From Colocasia esculenta (Eukaryota; Streptophyta; Magnoliopsida; Alismatales; Araceae): a stretch of 64,000 nt of DNA. The notes beneath the pieces are model-generated. The model was not told the DNA's origin. It ran no database searches and saw only the letters and a list, made by a program, of their open reading frames with translations. Positions 1-11,737 of the stretch are shown piece by piece. Each line of letters begins with the position of its first letter. The stretch's first letter is position 1. The position numbers were made by a program, and so were the translations under genes. The DNA lies in contig CM024755.1 of the NCBI GenBank assembly GCA_014218235.1, forward strand, positions 93,848,948 to 93,912,947, in the 5' to 3' direction.

Positions 1-1
1 C

Positions 2-244
2 TTCAAGGAAGACTTGGAGCAGTTCGGTGCTCGTTACTACAAACTGGGCCTAGAAGCTGGAGAAGTCCGTGATCAAAATCTGGCCTCCCTCGATTATGCT
101 CGTGAGGCGTTCAAGATGGCCATCGAGGAGTGCCGGCGAAGGACCCAGGACTCGCGGCTGGACGGAATGCGCTTCATGCACTTCCGTTCGGGGCGTATGT
201 CCTATAGGGGTGATGACGCCAGGCCCTTTGAGCAGGCTCCGTAG
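2..244 (+). pseudogene. C-terminal end of an antisense ORF of the Tat element
   Basis: An open frame enters from the left edge and ends at TAG 242-244, on the strand opposite to pol and just beyond the pol 3' end. It translates to a charged, coding-looking segment including DYAREAFKMAIEECRRR. Many Tat-lineage elements carry an extra antisense reading frame between pol and the 3' LTR (family knowledge); position and strand fit that. I do not recognise a domain in these 80 residues and the start is outside the window, so completeness is unknown. A chance open frame is possible but less likely given its composition and position. Confidence 0.45.
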
Positions 245-606
245 TTGCATACGTCTGCCCTCCTTTTTTTATGTAGCTCGGGCTTACCGAGCTTCTGTAA
301 GAAAAAATGAATTTTAATGAATCCCTTTTTGAGTAAGTGGCTTCGCTTTTTCTATCTTCTTTCCCTTGCGATTGTTCTGTTCGAATAGAAATTGTCGACC
401 ATTTTAAAGGGTTTGCAATTACCGCGCAAGTCGTTTGGAACAGCCAAAATGTTCCGACCAAGGGTGTTATGCGGAACGCTTTATACTTGGTGGCATCGCC
501 TCGATCCTTTTGAGCTGAAAAGCTTTGAACAAGGATGGCTCGGATACCAGCTCAAGCCGACCGAAAGAACGGGAAGAAGAGAAGTAGGATGCCGAATAGG
601 AGGCTT
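245..606. other. spacer between the antisense ORF and the pol 3' end
   Basis: This noncoding stretch of the Tat element lies between the antisense reading frame stop and the pol stop, so the two frames converge here. It has T-rich tracts near 264-271 and 326-360. I see no LTR boundary or clear polypurine tract, so the 3' LTR starts to the left of the window. Confidence 0.5.
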
Positions 607-1660
607 TTATAAGTAGTAAGCCTTCAAATTAGATACATGCCAGGTTCTGGGTATGGCTCCGCCACTAGGAGTAGTTAGCTGTACGAGCCTTTCTCGAGGA
701 CCTCGATGACCTGATAAGGTCCTTCCCACTTGGGGGCAAGTTTGACAATTGCCTTTCTGGGATCTGACGCCGAGCAGTGACACATGACTAGGTCGCCTTC
801 AAAGAAACGTCGTTCCCGAACTCACGCATTGCAGTATTGCGCAAGTCACCGTTGATAAGAGACAAGTCTGATGCTGGCGTCGCTTTGGCACTCGCCGAGC
901 ATGTCTAGGTTCTCCCGAAGTGCTCGATTGTTGGCAGTCTCGTTGAAGTGAGTAGTCTGGATGGTGGGGAAAGCCACCTCCAAGGCACAACAACTTCAGA
1001 GTCGTAAGCCAAATGAAAGGGAGTCTCACCAGTAGCCACTCGTGCCGTTGTTCGATGGCACCACAAGACATTAGGTAGCTCGTCGATCCAGGAACCTCTT
1101 GCAGCTTTCACCCTTGTGCATATCCCGTGCAGCAGTGTCCGGTTGGCGTTTTCTACCAAACCGTTAGCTTGGGGATGTGCTACCGAGGTGATCGCGGCAA
1201 CGGGTTCTGCTTCAATCCACTTGGTGAAGTAGTCGATAGCCACGAACAGAAACTTCTTTCGTCCCTGGGCCTCCAGGAAGGGACCCAAAATGTCAATGCC
1301 CCACCTAGCAAAAGGGTGAGGTTCGAACAGGGTGTGAAGTTACTCGGCAGGCTGCTTGATAAGCTGCCCAAACTTCTGGCATTCCGGGCACCTTCTAATG
1401 AAGGACAGGCAGTCCTTTTGTAGAGAAGGCCACCAGAATCCTTCTCGGATAATGTTGTGTGTCAGCATTCTTCCCCCCAAGTGGCTTCCGCACAACCCCT
1501 CGTGAACCTCTTCAGTAGCCGAAAGCGCCTCTTCGGGGCTAAGGCATCGTAGGAGAGGCCTTGAAAGGGATCGCCGGTACAATTTACCTTCAATGAGGGT
1601 GAACCTCTGGGAATGCAGTCTAATCTTCTAGGCTTCGCCTTGGTTAAGCGGAAGCTCCCC
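607..1660 (-). pseudogene. Tat-element integrase, core deleted
   Basis: Integrase joins element cDNA to host DNA. The zinc-binding module is at about 1375-1510, with His residues in HEGLCGSH and the Cys pair in RRCPECQKF. The catalytic core begins near 1280 (DYFTKWIEAEPVAAIT) and then jumps at about 1186/1187 directly to SVAHPQANGLVENANRT. The usual stretch of roughly 45 residues holding the second catalytic Asp is missing, while the Glu of VEN is kept. The C-terminal part (about 640-830, GDLVMCHC and PKWEGPYQVIEVLEKG) is frame-shifted and ends at stop 607-609 after RTWHVSNLKAYYL. The protein cannot be catalytic. Confidence 0.85.
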
Positions 1661-1761
1661 TCGAAGTAGATCGGCCAAGAGAGGGTCCATCTAGCTCGGA
1701 GCCGGAGGGCCAGACTCCACGGCCGCTATATCCACCCCGGTGCTCGGTGAAGCTAGCTCTT

Positions 1762-2244
1762 CTATGAATATGGAGAGAGAATGGGCGATGTCACTTGAAG
1801 ATGCCAACTTGGAAAGTGCATCGGCTCGGGCATTCTGCTCCGTGCCACGTGTATCACTTCGAAATAGAGGAGACCCTCTGCTCGGCTCTTGACCTGCTGG
1901 AGGTATTGTGCCATGCGGGGCTCCCTTGTCTCGAAGTGTCCGTTCACCTGGCTGGCGACCAATTGCGAATCGCTGAAGACCCGCAGTCTAAACGCTCCAA
2001 GGTGCCTAGCAATTCGGATTTCGGACAACAATGCCTCGTATTCGGCTATGTTATTGGAGGCCGCAAAGTGGAACCTAAGGGCGTATTGGAATTCTAAACC
2101 CTCCGCAGAGGTGAGGACCAGGCCTACTCCGCTCCCTGTGACACAAGAGGACCCGTCCACGCAGAGCTCCCATGGGGGCTCGTCGGCCAATGGAGGGTCC
2201 TGCTCGGTAGGGAGTGTACATTCCACGACAAAGTCGGCCAACAC
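1762..2244 (-). pseudogene. additional RNase H domain (Tat type)
   Basis: The frame includes the first acidic motif in ELCVDGSSCVTGSGVGLV, NNIAEYEALLSEI with its Glu, and FSDSQLVASQVNGHFE with its Asp. This second RNase H, distinct from the pol-linked one, is typical of Tat elements, where it lies between RNase H and integrase. It follows RNase H in one frame, separated only by an in-frame stop at about 2245-2247, where the family normally has Gln. Three catalytic acidic positions are visible, so this domain is the best preserved in the element, but it sits in a dead pol. Confidence 0.85.
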
Positions 2245-2705
2245 TTATGCCTTGATAGCTGTCCTCGGACGGTAGCTGATGTCAAACTCGCCTAGCTCAA
2301 TAGCCCATTTGATGAGCCAGTCGGAAGCCTCTGGCCGCTGAAGGATGAGCTTCAACGGCTGATCAGTAAGAACCATAATGGAGTGGGCCTGAAAGTAAGG
2401 CCTAAGCTTCCGTGCGGCTGTGACCAGAGCCAAGGCAAGTTTCTCTGCTTGGAGATACCTCCTTTCAGCCTCCTGAAGGACCCTTCTGATGTAGTAGACT
2501 GGATGCTGGGCCGCCGCCTCCTCTCTGACCAGCAGTGCACTAATGGTGTGTTCAGTAATTGAAAGGTACACGAACAAAGGTTCTCCGAGCAAAGGCTTTG
2601 AGAGAACAGGTGGGGCTGCTAAGTATGCCTTCAGCTCAGTGAAGGCAGCTTTGCAGTCTTCTGTCCACCGTACATGCCCCCTTGCTGTGAGGATCCTTTG
2701 GGGCC
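2245..2705 (-). pseudogene. RNase H domain of the Tat pol
   Basis: This is the pol-linked RNase H that removes the RNA template strand. Recognisable segments are FVYLSITEHTISALLVREE, HPVYYIRRVLQEAERRY, KLALALVTAARKLRPYF, VLTDQPLKLILQRPE and ELGEFDISYRPRTAIKA, in the order usual for Tat elements. The frame differs from the RT segment, so at least one frameshift lies near 2700. The segment ends at an in-frame TAA before VLADF. Confidence 0.85.
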
Positions 2706-3570
2706 TCACAACAATTTGAAGAAACTGAAGCTTCTTTCCGCTGCTCGGGACATGAACTGGTTGAGTGAGGCGAGGCATCTAGTGAGGCGCTGGACGTCGC
2801 GCACAATCTTGGAACTGGCCATCTCAAGCATGGCTTGGATCTTTTCGAGGTTGGCCTCTATTCCCCTATTTGAGACGAGGAAGCTGAGGAACTTACCCGA
2901 GCATTCTCCAAACGCACACTTGGTTGGGTTAAACTTCATGTTGTACTTCCACAATGTTGTAAAAGTCTCTGCGAGGTCAGAGATGTGGTTAGTGCTTGGA
3001 AGCATTTTGACCAGCATATCGGCAACGTAGTCCTCCATATTGCGCCCTATCTGCTGCTCGAACATCTTGTTGACCAACTGATGGTACATCGCACCTGCAT
3101 TCTTCAGACCAAAGGGCATCCTGGTGAAGCAGTATAGCCCCAGGTCAGTGACGAACGTAGTAGAGTCTTGGTCTGGGGGATGCATGCTGATCTGGTGGTA
3201 CCCAAAATATGAATCCAAAAAGCTGAGGAGCTCATGCCCGGACGTAGCGTCTACCAATTGGTCGATGCGCAGCAGAGGGAAGTTGTCCATGGGCATAGCC
3301 TTGTTAAGATCTTTGTAGTCTAGACATATGCGCCATTTGCCATTGGCCTTGCGTACGAGGACCACATTGGAGATCCACCTCAGGTAGTGGGTTTCCTGGA
3401 GGAGCCCTATTGTTTGGCTTTTGATGACGTGATCATGGATCGCGATCTGCCATTCTCGGTTGACGGGTCGTCATCCCTACTGGACTAGTGGAACCTTTGG
3501 GTCCAGACGAAGGCGATGCACCATCATGTCCGGAGGGATGCCTGGTAGCTCGTCATCCAACCACACAAAC
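2706..3570 (-). pseudogene. Tat reverse transcriptase, YVDD changed to YVAD
   Basis: RT copies the element RNA into DNA. The segment from 3365 to 2706 is open and shows NGKWRICLDYKDLNKA, the first catalytic Asp in LSFLDSYFGYHQI, TRMPFGLKNAGAMYHQLVN and then MEDYVADMLVKM. The catalytic YVDD box at 3018-3029 reads YVAD, so one metal-binding Asp is lost. Upstream (3366-3570) the frame has two stops near LDPKVPLVQ. The coding sequence is interrupted at 3570 by a solo LTR and resumes at 7618, with the boundary inside a segment reading DVFVWLDDELPG when the insertion is ignored. Confidence 0.88.
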
Positions 3571-6500
3571 TGTCACGCCCCTTCAATTTAGCAGCGGAAT
3601 AAATCGGAGGGAGACGCGAACAACGAGTATGGTAACGACAATTGCGCATACTTTCGCAAACATCAGAGCATCTAATAAACAATAATTGGAATAAACTCTT
3701 TATTTCATTATAAAATCACTAAGACTATTACAACCACTAATTCAGAGCCACACATAAGGCTCAATGACATCATTACATTGAAAAGAAATCTAAAGCAATA
3801 ACTACTAGACTCCATGGTACTAAGGTAACTTCATGAGTTGACTTCGGGTCGCTCATCACTCTAGTCTTGTCCCATTGGTGTGTGGGACGTCAGAGTCCGA
3901 CTTACCTGAGACACAATAACAAATAACGAAGGGTGAGCGATAACGCCCAGTAGGACTTAAATCTCAGGGTCAAGCATGCTTTAAATAATTAGTGCATTAA
4001 ATGGCAGAGTAACTAAAGATAGAACGAGTCATGTAAAGTCGAGAAAGTAAGAGCACAAGTAACATGGTTCAAATAGTAGATGAATCAAGTATAGTACAAT
4101 GAATAAGATCGAGTCACGAAAGAAAGCAACACAACAACACGATGGCACATAGTGTCAATGTCAAGCAATATCAAGCAACATGTATAGCAAGGAGAGAGAA
4201 AGTAGTTGGCCATATAGAGAGTAAATTGCACCTTGATTGATTTTCTTATCAATCGAAATAGTATAACACTTTTGATTAACTTTCTTGTCAATCGAGATAG
4301 AAATTGCACTTTGGTTATCCGAAGATAGCCGAGAGAGAGTATGGAACTTGTTTGTCAAAAGACAACGAGAGAATATAGCACTTTATGTTGATTGTCTTAG
4401 ATTAATCTTGATAGTATGGCACTTGGATGTAATGCCGACATCCTGATCATTTAACTCCCGCGGGCAAATGGCACTTTTGGACGCTCCCCCAGGACCTGAT
4501 CGGGCCCTATTGCGCTGGCATTGGTTATATTGTTTATCTTTAGACAATCAATTAATGGCCAATTTGAGAGTACCAAGAAATAGATAAGAGCACTAGATGA
4601 ATAGACGAGATAGTAGAGTGTACGTGAATAGGTGAGCGAGTAGAGTAAAGATGAGAGCTAGTGGACATCACGTAAAACAACGAGTAAACAAGCGATAGTA
4701 ACAGCTGCACAACACGCGCACGTCGTATTGGTAGTCAGTTGGAATTCACGATATTCCCACTGGCCATGTTATGCACAAGTCCAGAGGTCCGACGTAATTC
4801 AAGGTAAGAGCGAACTTCTAATAGCTGTTTGGATCATATCGATCCCTAAAGGGGTAATGGGTGTTAGGGTACAAACCGGCTCGTCGACCATGTGGGAATC
4901 CATGATCAGAGGAGACTTACGGAGGCCTTGCACAAGGATTCACTAGTCCGGCGGAAGGAGTATCCGATGGAGAGTTCATCCAACTCAAGAAAGTGTGTAA
5001 ATATAGAAACAAGTGCTCGACGTTCTAGAGGAATTATAGAACAGTGGAGCGTCGAGATCGGTGTTCTAAAACATCGCACGAATCGTAAACGAGTACTTGT
5101 TAAAGTAAGGTAATTAATTGCAATAATTACCAGATATGTTATGTGTCATATTCATACAAATTAAGCCATGTTTGGATGGTTCAACGTGTGTGTATGTGTC
5201 ATGAAATCAAGGATATGAAAGATCAAGTGATCATTGACTTTTATTAGATTAAAATACAATCAATACTTACAACTTCGTTTTTATGTAGTTAAGATCGTCA
5301 ACATGATATGGGAATTATGGTGGTACAACAAGACTTGCAAAAGACTGATTTTCAGGCCCAAAACTGAGATCGCGACGTGGTCTTGCAAGGATCACGACGG
5401 GTCGTCAGATCAGGCAGGCAGAATGCGACATGGGTACTTTCGCGACCAGAACGCGACAGAGGTACTGTCGCGACCCGACCTCAGAATGCGACATATCGGG
5501 CCGTCGCGTTCATAGGGTCTGCGCCTGAGTCCGTCAGGGATCTGACATGCTCTTGGTTCAGACTACCATGATTTGACACAGGGTGATATTCATGAAACAC
5601 CTATATCACTCTATATACTGACCTTTAGACAAAACTCGCAACATAGAAAATGTCAAGGACATCTATTGGAAGAACTTTTGTGTTGTGTGCTGGGTCTGAA
5701 TCGGTCTCTAATTGCATGAAATACAGGAAGAACGTGGGAAAGCCCTAAACATGCATGACTTCGTTGCGACTTACATGTTAGACTTTTAACATGAGATCTA
5801 CTGACATTTGGACAAAATGTCTAACATAAAAGATGACAAGAACAACTAGTATAAGAACATTGTTGTTGGGGTTTTAACCTAATTCGGTCTTGAACCTTGT
5901 GAAAAACATGAAGAAGTGAAAGTTAAATGCAACCTGAAAACACAGTATCCAGCATGACTCTATTATGAAATTTATAAATCTCTAACTAATGATATTTAAA
6001 CAAAACACTTAACATGAAAGATGACCATGAAAACTAGTTAAAGAACTTTAATGTTGAAGGCTTTACCTACTTTGGCCTTTAATCTTGTGCAAAACAGGAA
6101 GAACTTAAAGTTAACTGCATCTCGACATTGCAGTATCATGCAGTGACTCAATTAACACACTTATAACTCTCTATATAAAGACTTTTAGGCAAAACTTTAT
6201 ACATGAAAGATGATTGTGACTACAATTAGAAGAACTTTGATGTTGATGATTTAGTCTAACTCGGTCTCGAATCGTATGCATAATAAGAAGAACGGTAAAA
6301 GCCCTAACTGTGCGCGACTTAGGGAAAACGATTAATACACAAAGTATACTCGATAAAAATTAGTAAAATCAGAAGAAAATGAATCTAGACTCGAAGCTCT
6401 ACAAGATGGTATTATTTTTCTTTAATCTTGACCCGAAAATGCCTACCTTTGAACGCAAAGAACTCCCTGCAGGTTCCTGCTTCGCTACAGGGCGAGGTGG

Positions 6501-7617
6501 AAGAAGACCACATTTTTCCCCAGCCTTCTCCTCTCCTCCAGCGCCCCAAACTTGCTGCACACGACCCCAACTTGATGCTAAACCTTCCCCAAATGTTTTG
6601 TGAAGATTTCTTATAGTTTTAGGGTGCTACTTCATGTCCTAATGGGACTAGGAAAGAGGGCTGCGAATTTCTGCATTCTAGTTTCCAAAATCTGAGATTC
6701 TCTCACCCAAAGGAGGTAGCAAAGGTTTAGGAAACCACCTCTTAGAGTTGGGTCCGGTTTTGACTTACCTTGTATAACTAATTACCCTAATTTAAACCCT
6801 AATGTGCCCTTCACAATTATTGCTTATTTACAGGTGCGAATTTCTGAGTATTTTTATGTTCCAATTTTATTATTAGGCTAAAAGTGATCCATTGGCCCAT
6901 TTTCATTAATGGGTCACTAATACATAATGTTATAAGTCTCTCCAACCTATTTATTTAATTTATGGTTGGGTTATTTTTCCGTGTTAACAATTTTCCGAAT
7001 TAGTTCCCTAATTCGGTTAACCTGGTCACGTGTAACGTACACTTGGCCAATCGGATTTTTTGTTGCTCGAATCTCTTCATGAAACTCTTAAGAATAATGT
7101 TTGAGGTTGATTTATAATTTTTACGGAATTTTCTAATGTGTTTTCTCACGTACGATAGTGGTACGTAAGTTCTATCATTTCGATAATACGTAAGTTATTT
7201 ATTTACTATTTTCATACTTGAATTTGTTCATGGGTCATAAGTTGTCCATTGATCCAATTCCTTTTTATGGACTATCCCCACATATTTTTTGGAGTCTACC
7301 CATAATTTTTTATTTCAATTGTTAATCCACTTGGCTCATGTAATAATGGATTTTCCAATTTATTCCTTAGTTACAATAATAAGTCACATAAATTCTAAAT
7401 CATGGTCCTAATTATTTTTCTATGCCCAAATTTCTTAATGGGTCATTAGATAATAATTTTTAAGGTATAACTATTATTTTCATAGAATTTTTATATGAGT
7501 TTCTACTCATGCAATAATGATGTGTATCTTTTAACTAGTTTGATTTTTATTAATGGGAAAATTTTCATTTATCTATAATATATATTTTTTAATTAATGAA
7601 ATTTCTAGGGTATTACA
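3571..7617 (+). mobile_element. 4.0-kb solo LTR of a TGTCACGCCCC family, copy 1
   Basis: It starts TGTCACGCCC, ends GGTATTACA and is flanked by a perfect 5-bp duplication CAAAC (3566-3570 and 7618-7622). No primer site, coding domain or polypurine tract lies inside, so it is a solo LTR left by LTR-LTR recombination. A second copy, 3.5 kb, is at 37566-41024. The length and start suggest Ty3/gypsy, but no coding sequence proves it. The plus orientation is inferred from the start sequence. Short ORFs inside are not convincing. The 5365-5515 stretch is rich in variants of GTCGCGAC. Confidence 0.9.
4233..4443. repeat. cluster of six short hairpins in the solo LTR
   Basis: Successive inverted repeats with different arms are GATTG/CAATC (4235-4239, 4250-4254), GATT/AATC (4274-4277, 4290-4293), GGTTATC/GATAGCC (4313-4319, 4324-4330), TTGTC/GACAA (4352-4356, 4361-4365), GATT/AATC (4390-4393, 4404-4407) and GGATGT/ACATCC (4425-4430, 4438-4443). 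Spacers between them repeat forms of ATAGTATGGCACTT. The same cluster is present in the second copy at about 38225-38435. Confidence 0.75.
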
Positions 7618-8304
7618 CAAACACATCTAAATTGGCTAAGAGGAAGGCCTTGTAATGTTGTTGTTCGGCTTCCGAAAGCAGTGAGCCAATATAGAGTACA
7701 TGCTCGGGGTCGTCATCTATGCGGAGTGGAAGCAGATCTTTGGCGGGAGTTCCTCGGTTGGTAGAAGGCTGATCGGCTTGCGGAGGCACGGGGGTCATGG
7801 CTTCGAGAGGCTGCTTGTCCCTTAGTGAGAGGACATAGCACCGTCGAGACTCGCGCTGGTCGCCGAGCACCTCACCGAACCCACATGGAGTGGGAAACTT
7901 CATCTTCTGATGGAGAGATGAAGGTACTGCCTTAAGTCTGCCGATCAGGCCCCTGCCGAGGATAGCGTTGTAACCAGGCATATTCTGGATGACCAAGAAG
8001 TCCACCATCTTGGTCACGCTTCTTGGGGCCGTCCCAAGAGTTATTGGGAGGTGAGCTCGTCCCATGGGCTGAACCGAGACCCCTGAGAAGCCGAACAGAG
8101 GTGACTCAACAGGGGTGAGCTGGTCTTTTTTCAGACCCATAAGCAAAAACAGTCATAGGCCAACACATCCGGTGCACTTCCATTATCCACCAAGATCTGG
8201 CGCACATTACAATGGTTGATGGTGGCTGAGACCACCAACGCATCCGTGTGCGGAGTAGTAACTCCTACAAGATCTTCGTCCGAGAAGGTTATAGCCTCCT
8301 TGGA
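7618..8304 (-). pseudogene. Tat aspartic protease and start of the RT linker
   Basis: The aspartic protease matures Gag and Pol. Reading minus-strand, QILVDNGSAPDVL near 8200 holds the active-site Asp region, followed by the frame 8146-7613 with PVESPLFGFSGVSVQPMGRA, FLVIQNMPGYNAILGRG and HQKMKFPTPCGFGEV, which form the C-terminal half of a Tat-type protease. PEHVLYIGSLLSEAEQQHY then leads towards RT. A stop near 8147 separates the active-site part from the rest. The solo LTR cuts the sequence at 7617. Confidence 0.8.
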
Positions 8305-9996
8305 CTATGCGCATGAAGGATTAGGGGGATAAGGGGCTTGTCGGGGTGCTGAAGGCCTATCCACGATATGTACTCGCCGAGCGTAGTCGCGTCGGCTTTG
8401 GGTGCTTTCTCCTCCTGCGTCGAAGCCTCCCCCGATCACATTGATTTCTTGCCTGTTAGGCTCATTGTTGATTGGCTGCTCGGGAGTCCACTCTCGACGT
8501 CGGGGGCGATCCTCATTGCGGCACACGGACTGTCCAAGGTAGCCGCGCTTGATGTGGGACTCAATCTCGTCCTTGAGCTGGCGGCATTCGGAGGTGTCGT
8601 GGCCATGGTCGCAGTGGAAGTGACAGTACTTGTCTTGGTTGCGCCTTCGGGGGTCGGAGCACATCCTCGGCGGCCACCGAACATATGGCTCATCCTGAAT
8701 TTCCGCCTGGATCTGTTCAGGCACCACCGTGAGTGGGGTGTAGTCGATGAAGGGGTGTGGTCGGCGCGGTGAATCCCCATTGTGTCGACCTTTCTTATGG
8801 TCTCGTTCGGAATCGTTGTCGCAGAGCCTCTTCTTGTCTGATTGTTCGCCCTGCTCTGCTCGACCGGCAGCTAGGCTCTCCTCGCAAGCCGCATGGCGTT
8901 GGGCGATGGAGAGTAGCTCGGCCAGAGTGGAGGGCTGCTGCATGCCAAGCGACCTCTGGAGGAAGCCATCGCGAGTGCCTTAGATAAGGGAACTGGTGGC
9001 TAGAGGGACGTCGAGGTGAGGGATGCGGAGTGCTTCAGTTTGGAACCTCTTGACAAAGTCCCATAGCGCCTCGCCTTTATTCTGGCGAACAACCAGAAGA
9101 GAGGCCGCGGTGCAAGGCTGGGACCTTCCACCAAGGAAGTTGTCCTGAAAGGACTTCTTCAATTGGTGGAAGGAGGAGATGGAACCGGCAAGGAGGGCCT
9201 TGAACCATGCCCTAGCGGTTTCCTTAAGGGTGACCAGAAAGGCCCGACACTTGGCCGCATCAGATGCTCCGTGGACCATCATCTGCGACTCGAACCCGTG
9301 GATGTGATCCGCCGGGTCAGTGGTGCCATCGTACGATGCGATGGTGGGCAGGGGAAGCTTGGGGGAGACCCGAGCTTCCAGGATCTCCACTGTGAAGGGG
9401 GAGCGGAAGGCCAGGTCCTCGTCCATTGGAGCCTTGCCCTCTGCCCGCTGGACCATCCCATCTACACGACGTTCCAAATCGACGACACGACGCAGACATC
9501 TGGCTAGCTCCAGGTTGGAGGGTGGAGAAGCCTAGCATCTAGACTTGTGGGACTTGGCACCCACGATGGAATGTGCGGGGGGTGGAGCCACCGTGGAGCG
9601 ATGTGGTGAGCGGCCGCGACGCTCCGGAGTACGCCTCTCAGATGGGGCCCGACGCGATCATCTCGGCGAGTCGTCCTGCTGCTCCAGCGGCGCAGAAGGA
9701 GCGCGAGAGTGTCGGTGAGATGACTCCGCCTGACGCTCCTACGTCAAGGAGGCTGCTGGGGATGGCTGCCTGGTCATCTGGGCCTGGAGCCCCAGATAGA
9801 TCCCCATCAAGTGCTGCAATTGTCCCCGGAGTTCTGCTACCTCCAGGGCAGTTGCAGGCACTGCGACAACAGGGACGATGCCGGTTGCACCGGCGGGAGC
9901 GACGACAACGTCGACAGGGGGAACCCGCTGACGAGAGTCCACTCTGGACTGACAGGACCTCGTCATTCGGCTCCCAACGTTCTGGTATGAGGATCG
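8305..9996 (-). pseudogene. Tat gag, main part
   Basis: Gag forms the cytoplasmic particle that packages element RNA. The 9477-8980 frame is the capsid-like region (TIASYDGTTDPADHIHGFE, AFLVTLKETARAWFKALL, FQDNFLGGRSQP). The 8943-8305 frame continues with HAACEESLA, a basic region and a CCHC-like zinc knuckle in YCHFHCDHGHDTSECRQL. Further upstream, 9996-9540 codes for a Pro/Ser/Arg-rich N-terminus in the same frame but with several in-frame stops (for example about 9737-9739 and 8980-8982). Element A1 separates this part from its first codons at 15684-15695. Confidence 0.85.
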
Positions 9997-11674
9997 TGTT
10001 GAACCACTCTTTATTACCTTCATATTTTGGTGCTAACAAAATTTATGATGTAATTTAAATTGAACATTTTGTTTCATCTGTGTGGCATCAATCTCATAGC
10101 AAAATGTTGAGTCTCACAGTGATGCAATATGGCGCACTAAAATGATAAAATCGATGTTTAATCCATATACATCGATTTCAGTTCAAGTGCCAAATTAATA
10201 AGTGCTACAACGATTTGGTTTTAATTGATAAGCGCCATAACGATTCGTTTAGGTCTTATAATGATTTGATAAGTGAGCGTAACGATTTGCCCTCACATCG
10301 ATTTGCCCTTCATAACGATTCATTAAGGCTCACATCGATTTGACCGCATAAAAATTTCATAAGTGATCACATCGATTTCTTTATTGATCATAATGATTTG
10401 CTTACATAACGATTCCTTTAGTGATCACATCAATTTCTTTGATCACTGTAACGATTCATTAAGCATCATAATGATTTTCTTAGTAGCACACAACGATTTA
10501 TTTACAAATGAGCAACTACTCTTCACATAACGATTTCATAAGTCATGCTCATAACGATTTCTTCATGAAGTTTGTTCAAACACAGATTGCCTTTATATTT
10601 CAAATATGTTTGGCACCTAAGTGAAAAGTCAAATATCTTTTGACAGAAAAAGCTGCATGCGTATTTCAGAGTCTTGTTAGAAAAAGATATAAACTACTAT
10701 TTTTAGCATGACAGCAGAAACACAGTAGCATGCACTGTTATCTTGTAAACACTCTTTTATACTAACACTCTCTTCTATGCTTACAGACCTCGAAGACCAC
10801 CAGAGTCTGATTAAGACAAATGAAGAGAAGATCAGCAACGATTAGAAGAGCCCTAACGGATCTCTTCAATGGATCTATTCAAAAGCCTCTCATATAAAAG
10901 ATGAAGCATGGCTGAAGAAATAGATACAACTTTCCTGAAAATCCTTAAAGGAGTGTACATCCAGTGAGGAACCTCAACGCCACATATACTCAACGAAAGA
11001 GAGAAAGAGCCTGAGCCAAGAAGAAGCAATCAAAAGTGTCTGAAGCATTCAAGCATCTTCAAGCTTTCTTTTCTCTCTTCTTTCTCTCTCTGAGCTGATT
11101 GTAATTCTGGGGAGAGAGTCTTTTGGTTGAGAGTTTCTGGGTCAAAGTCTATTCTTGTAGAACTCTCATCCGTGTTCTTTCTTTTCTAAAGAAAGACTTC
11201 TGTCCAGCTATAGGACTGTATACAGTTTAGAACCCAACTAGGGGTTTGTGTCTAGCAGAACCGCACTGGGGTTTGTACCAGGAGCTTTGCTTCTAAACCT
11301 GTAAAAGAAGTGGGCTACCTTCTTGCCCAGAAAAGAGAAGAAGACCTGGTGGGGTATCTAGGGTGTGTTGTTCCCTTCGGTTGTGAAGGAAGACCAGCTG
11401 GGGTGCTGGGTGTTGTAAGGTCCTTAAGGGGGACTGTACCCTTGGTTAGTGAAATCCCAAGAGGTTGCTTGGTGACTAGACGTAGGACTTCCATGTGGGA
11501 AGGGCCGAACCAAGATAAATTCCTTGTCTCATTTGTGTGATTGTCTTTTGCTTCCGCCCTGCTACTCTTCATCACACTAACACTAACCAAACTTTTAAGT
11601 GTTCACAGTTTTGATTTCAGAAATCAGAAAACCTATTCACCCCCCACCTTGTTGTCGTACCAAGTGGACCAACA
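9997..11674 (+). repeat. 5' LTR of A1
   Basis: Begins TGTTGAACCACTC and ends GACCAACA. The U3 part (about 10140-10560) is a dense run of AACGATTT/ATCGATTT motifs spaced 15-35 bp apart. TATA is at 10893-10900. Downstream, 11231-11502 holds a cluster of short hairpins, and the LTR ends in the C-rich CCTATTCACCCCCC context shared by the other copia LTRs here. Confidence 0.92.
10893..10900 (+). promoter_or_regulatory. TATA box of A1 5' LTR
   Basis: TATAAAAG in the context CTCATATAAAAGATGAAGC. The equivalents are 14897-14904 in the 3' LTR and 49492-49499 and 53424-53431 in A2, so it is conserved through the family and likely drives the genomic RNA. Confidence 0.7.
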
Positions 11675-11676
11675 AG

Positions 11677-11688
11677 TGGTATCAGAGC
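11677..11688 (+). promoter_or_regulatory. primer binding site of A1
   Basis: TGGTATCAGAGC lies two bases after the LTR. It matches the 3' end of initiator methionine tRNA, the usual primer of plant copia elements. Confidence 0.88.
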
Positions 11689-11737
11689 GGATCTCTGAAC
11701 ATTCAAAGAAGATCCAACGATCTTAGAGCAAAGATCC

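Noticed and set aside
8368..8772. 134-codon plus-strand ORF in the Tat gag region
   Set aside because: It lies opposite the gag frame with clear zinc-knuckle coding; it is a GC-driven mirror frame.
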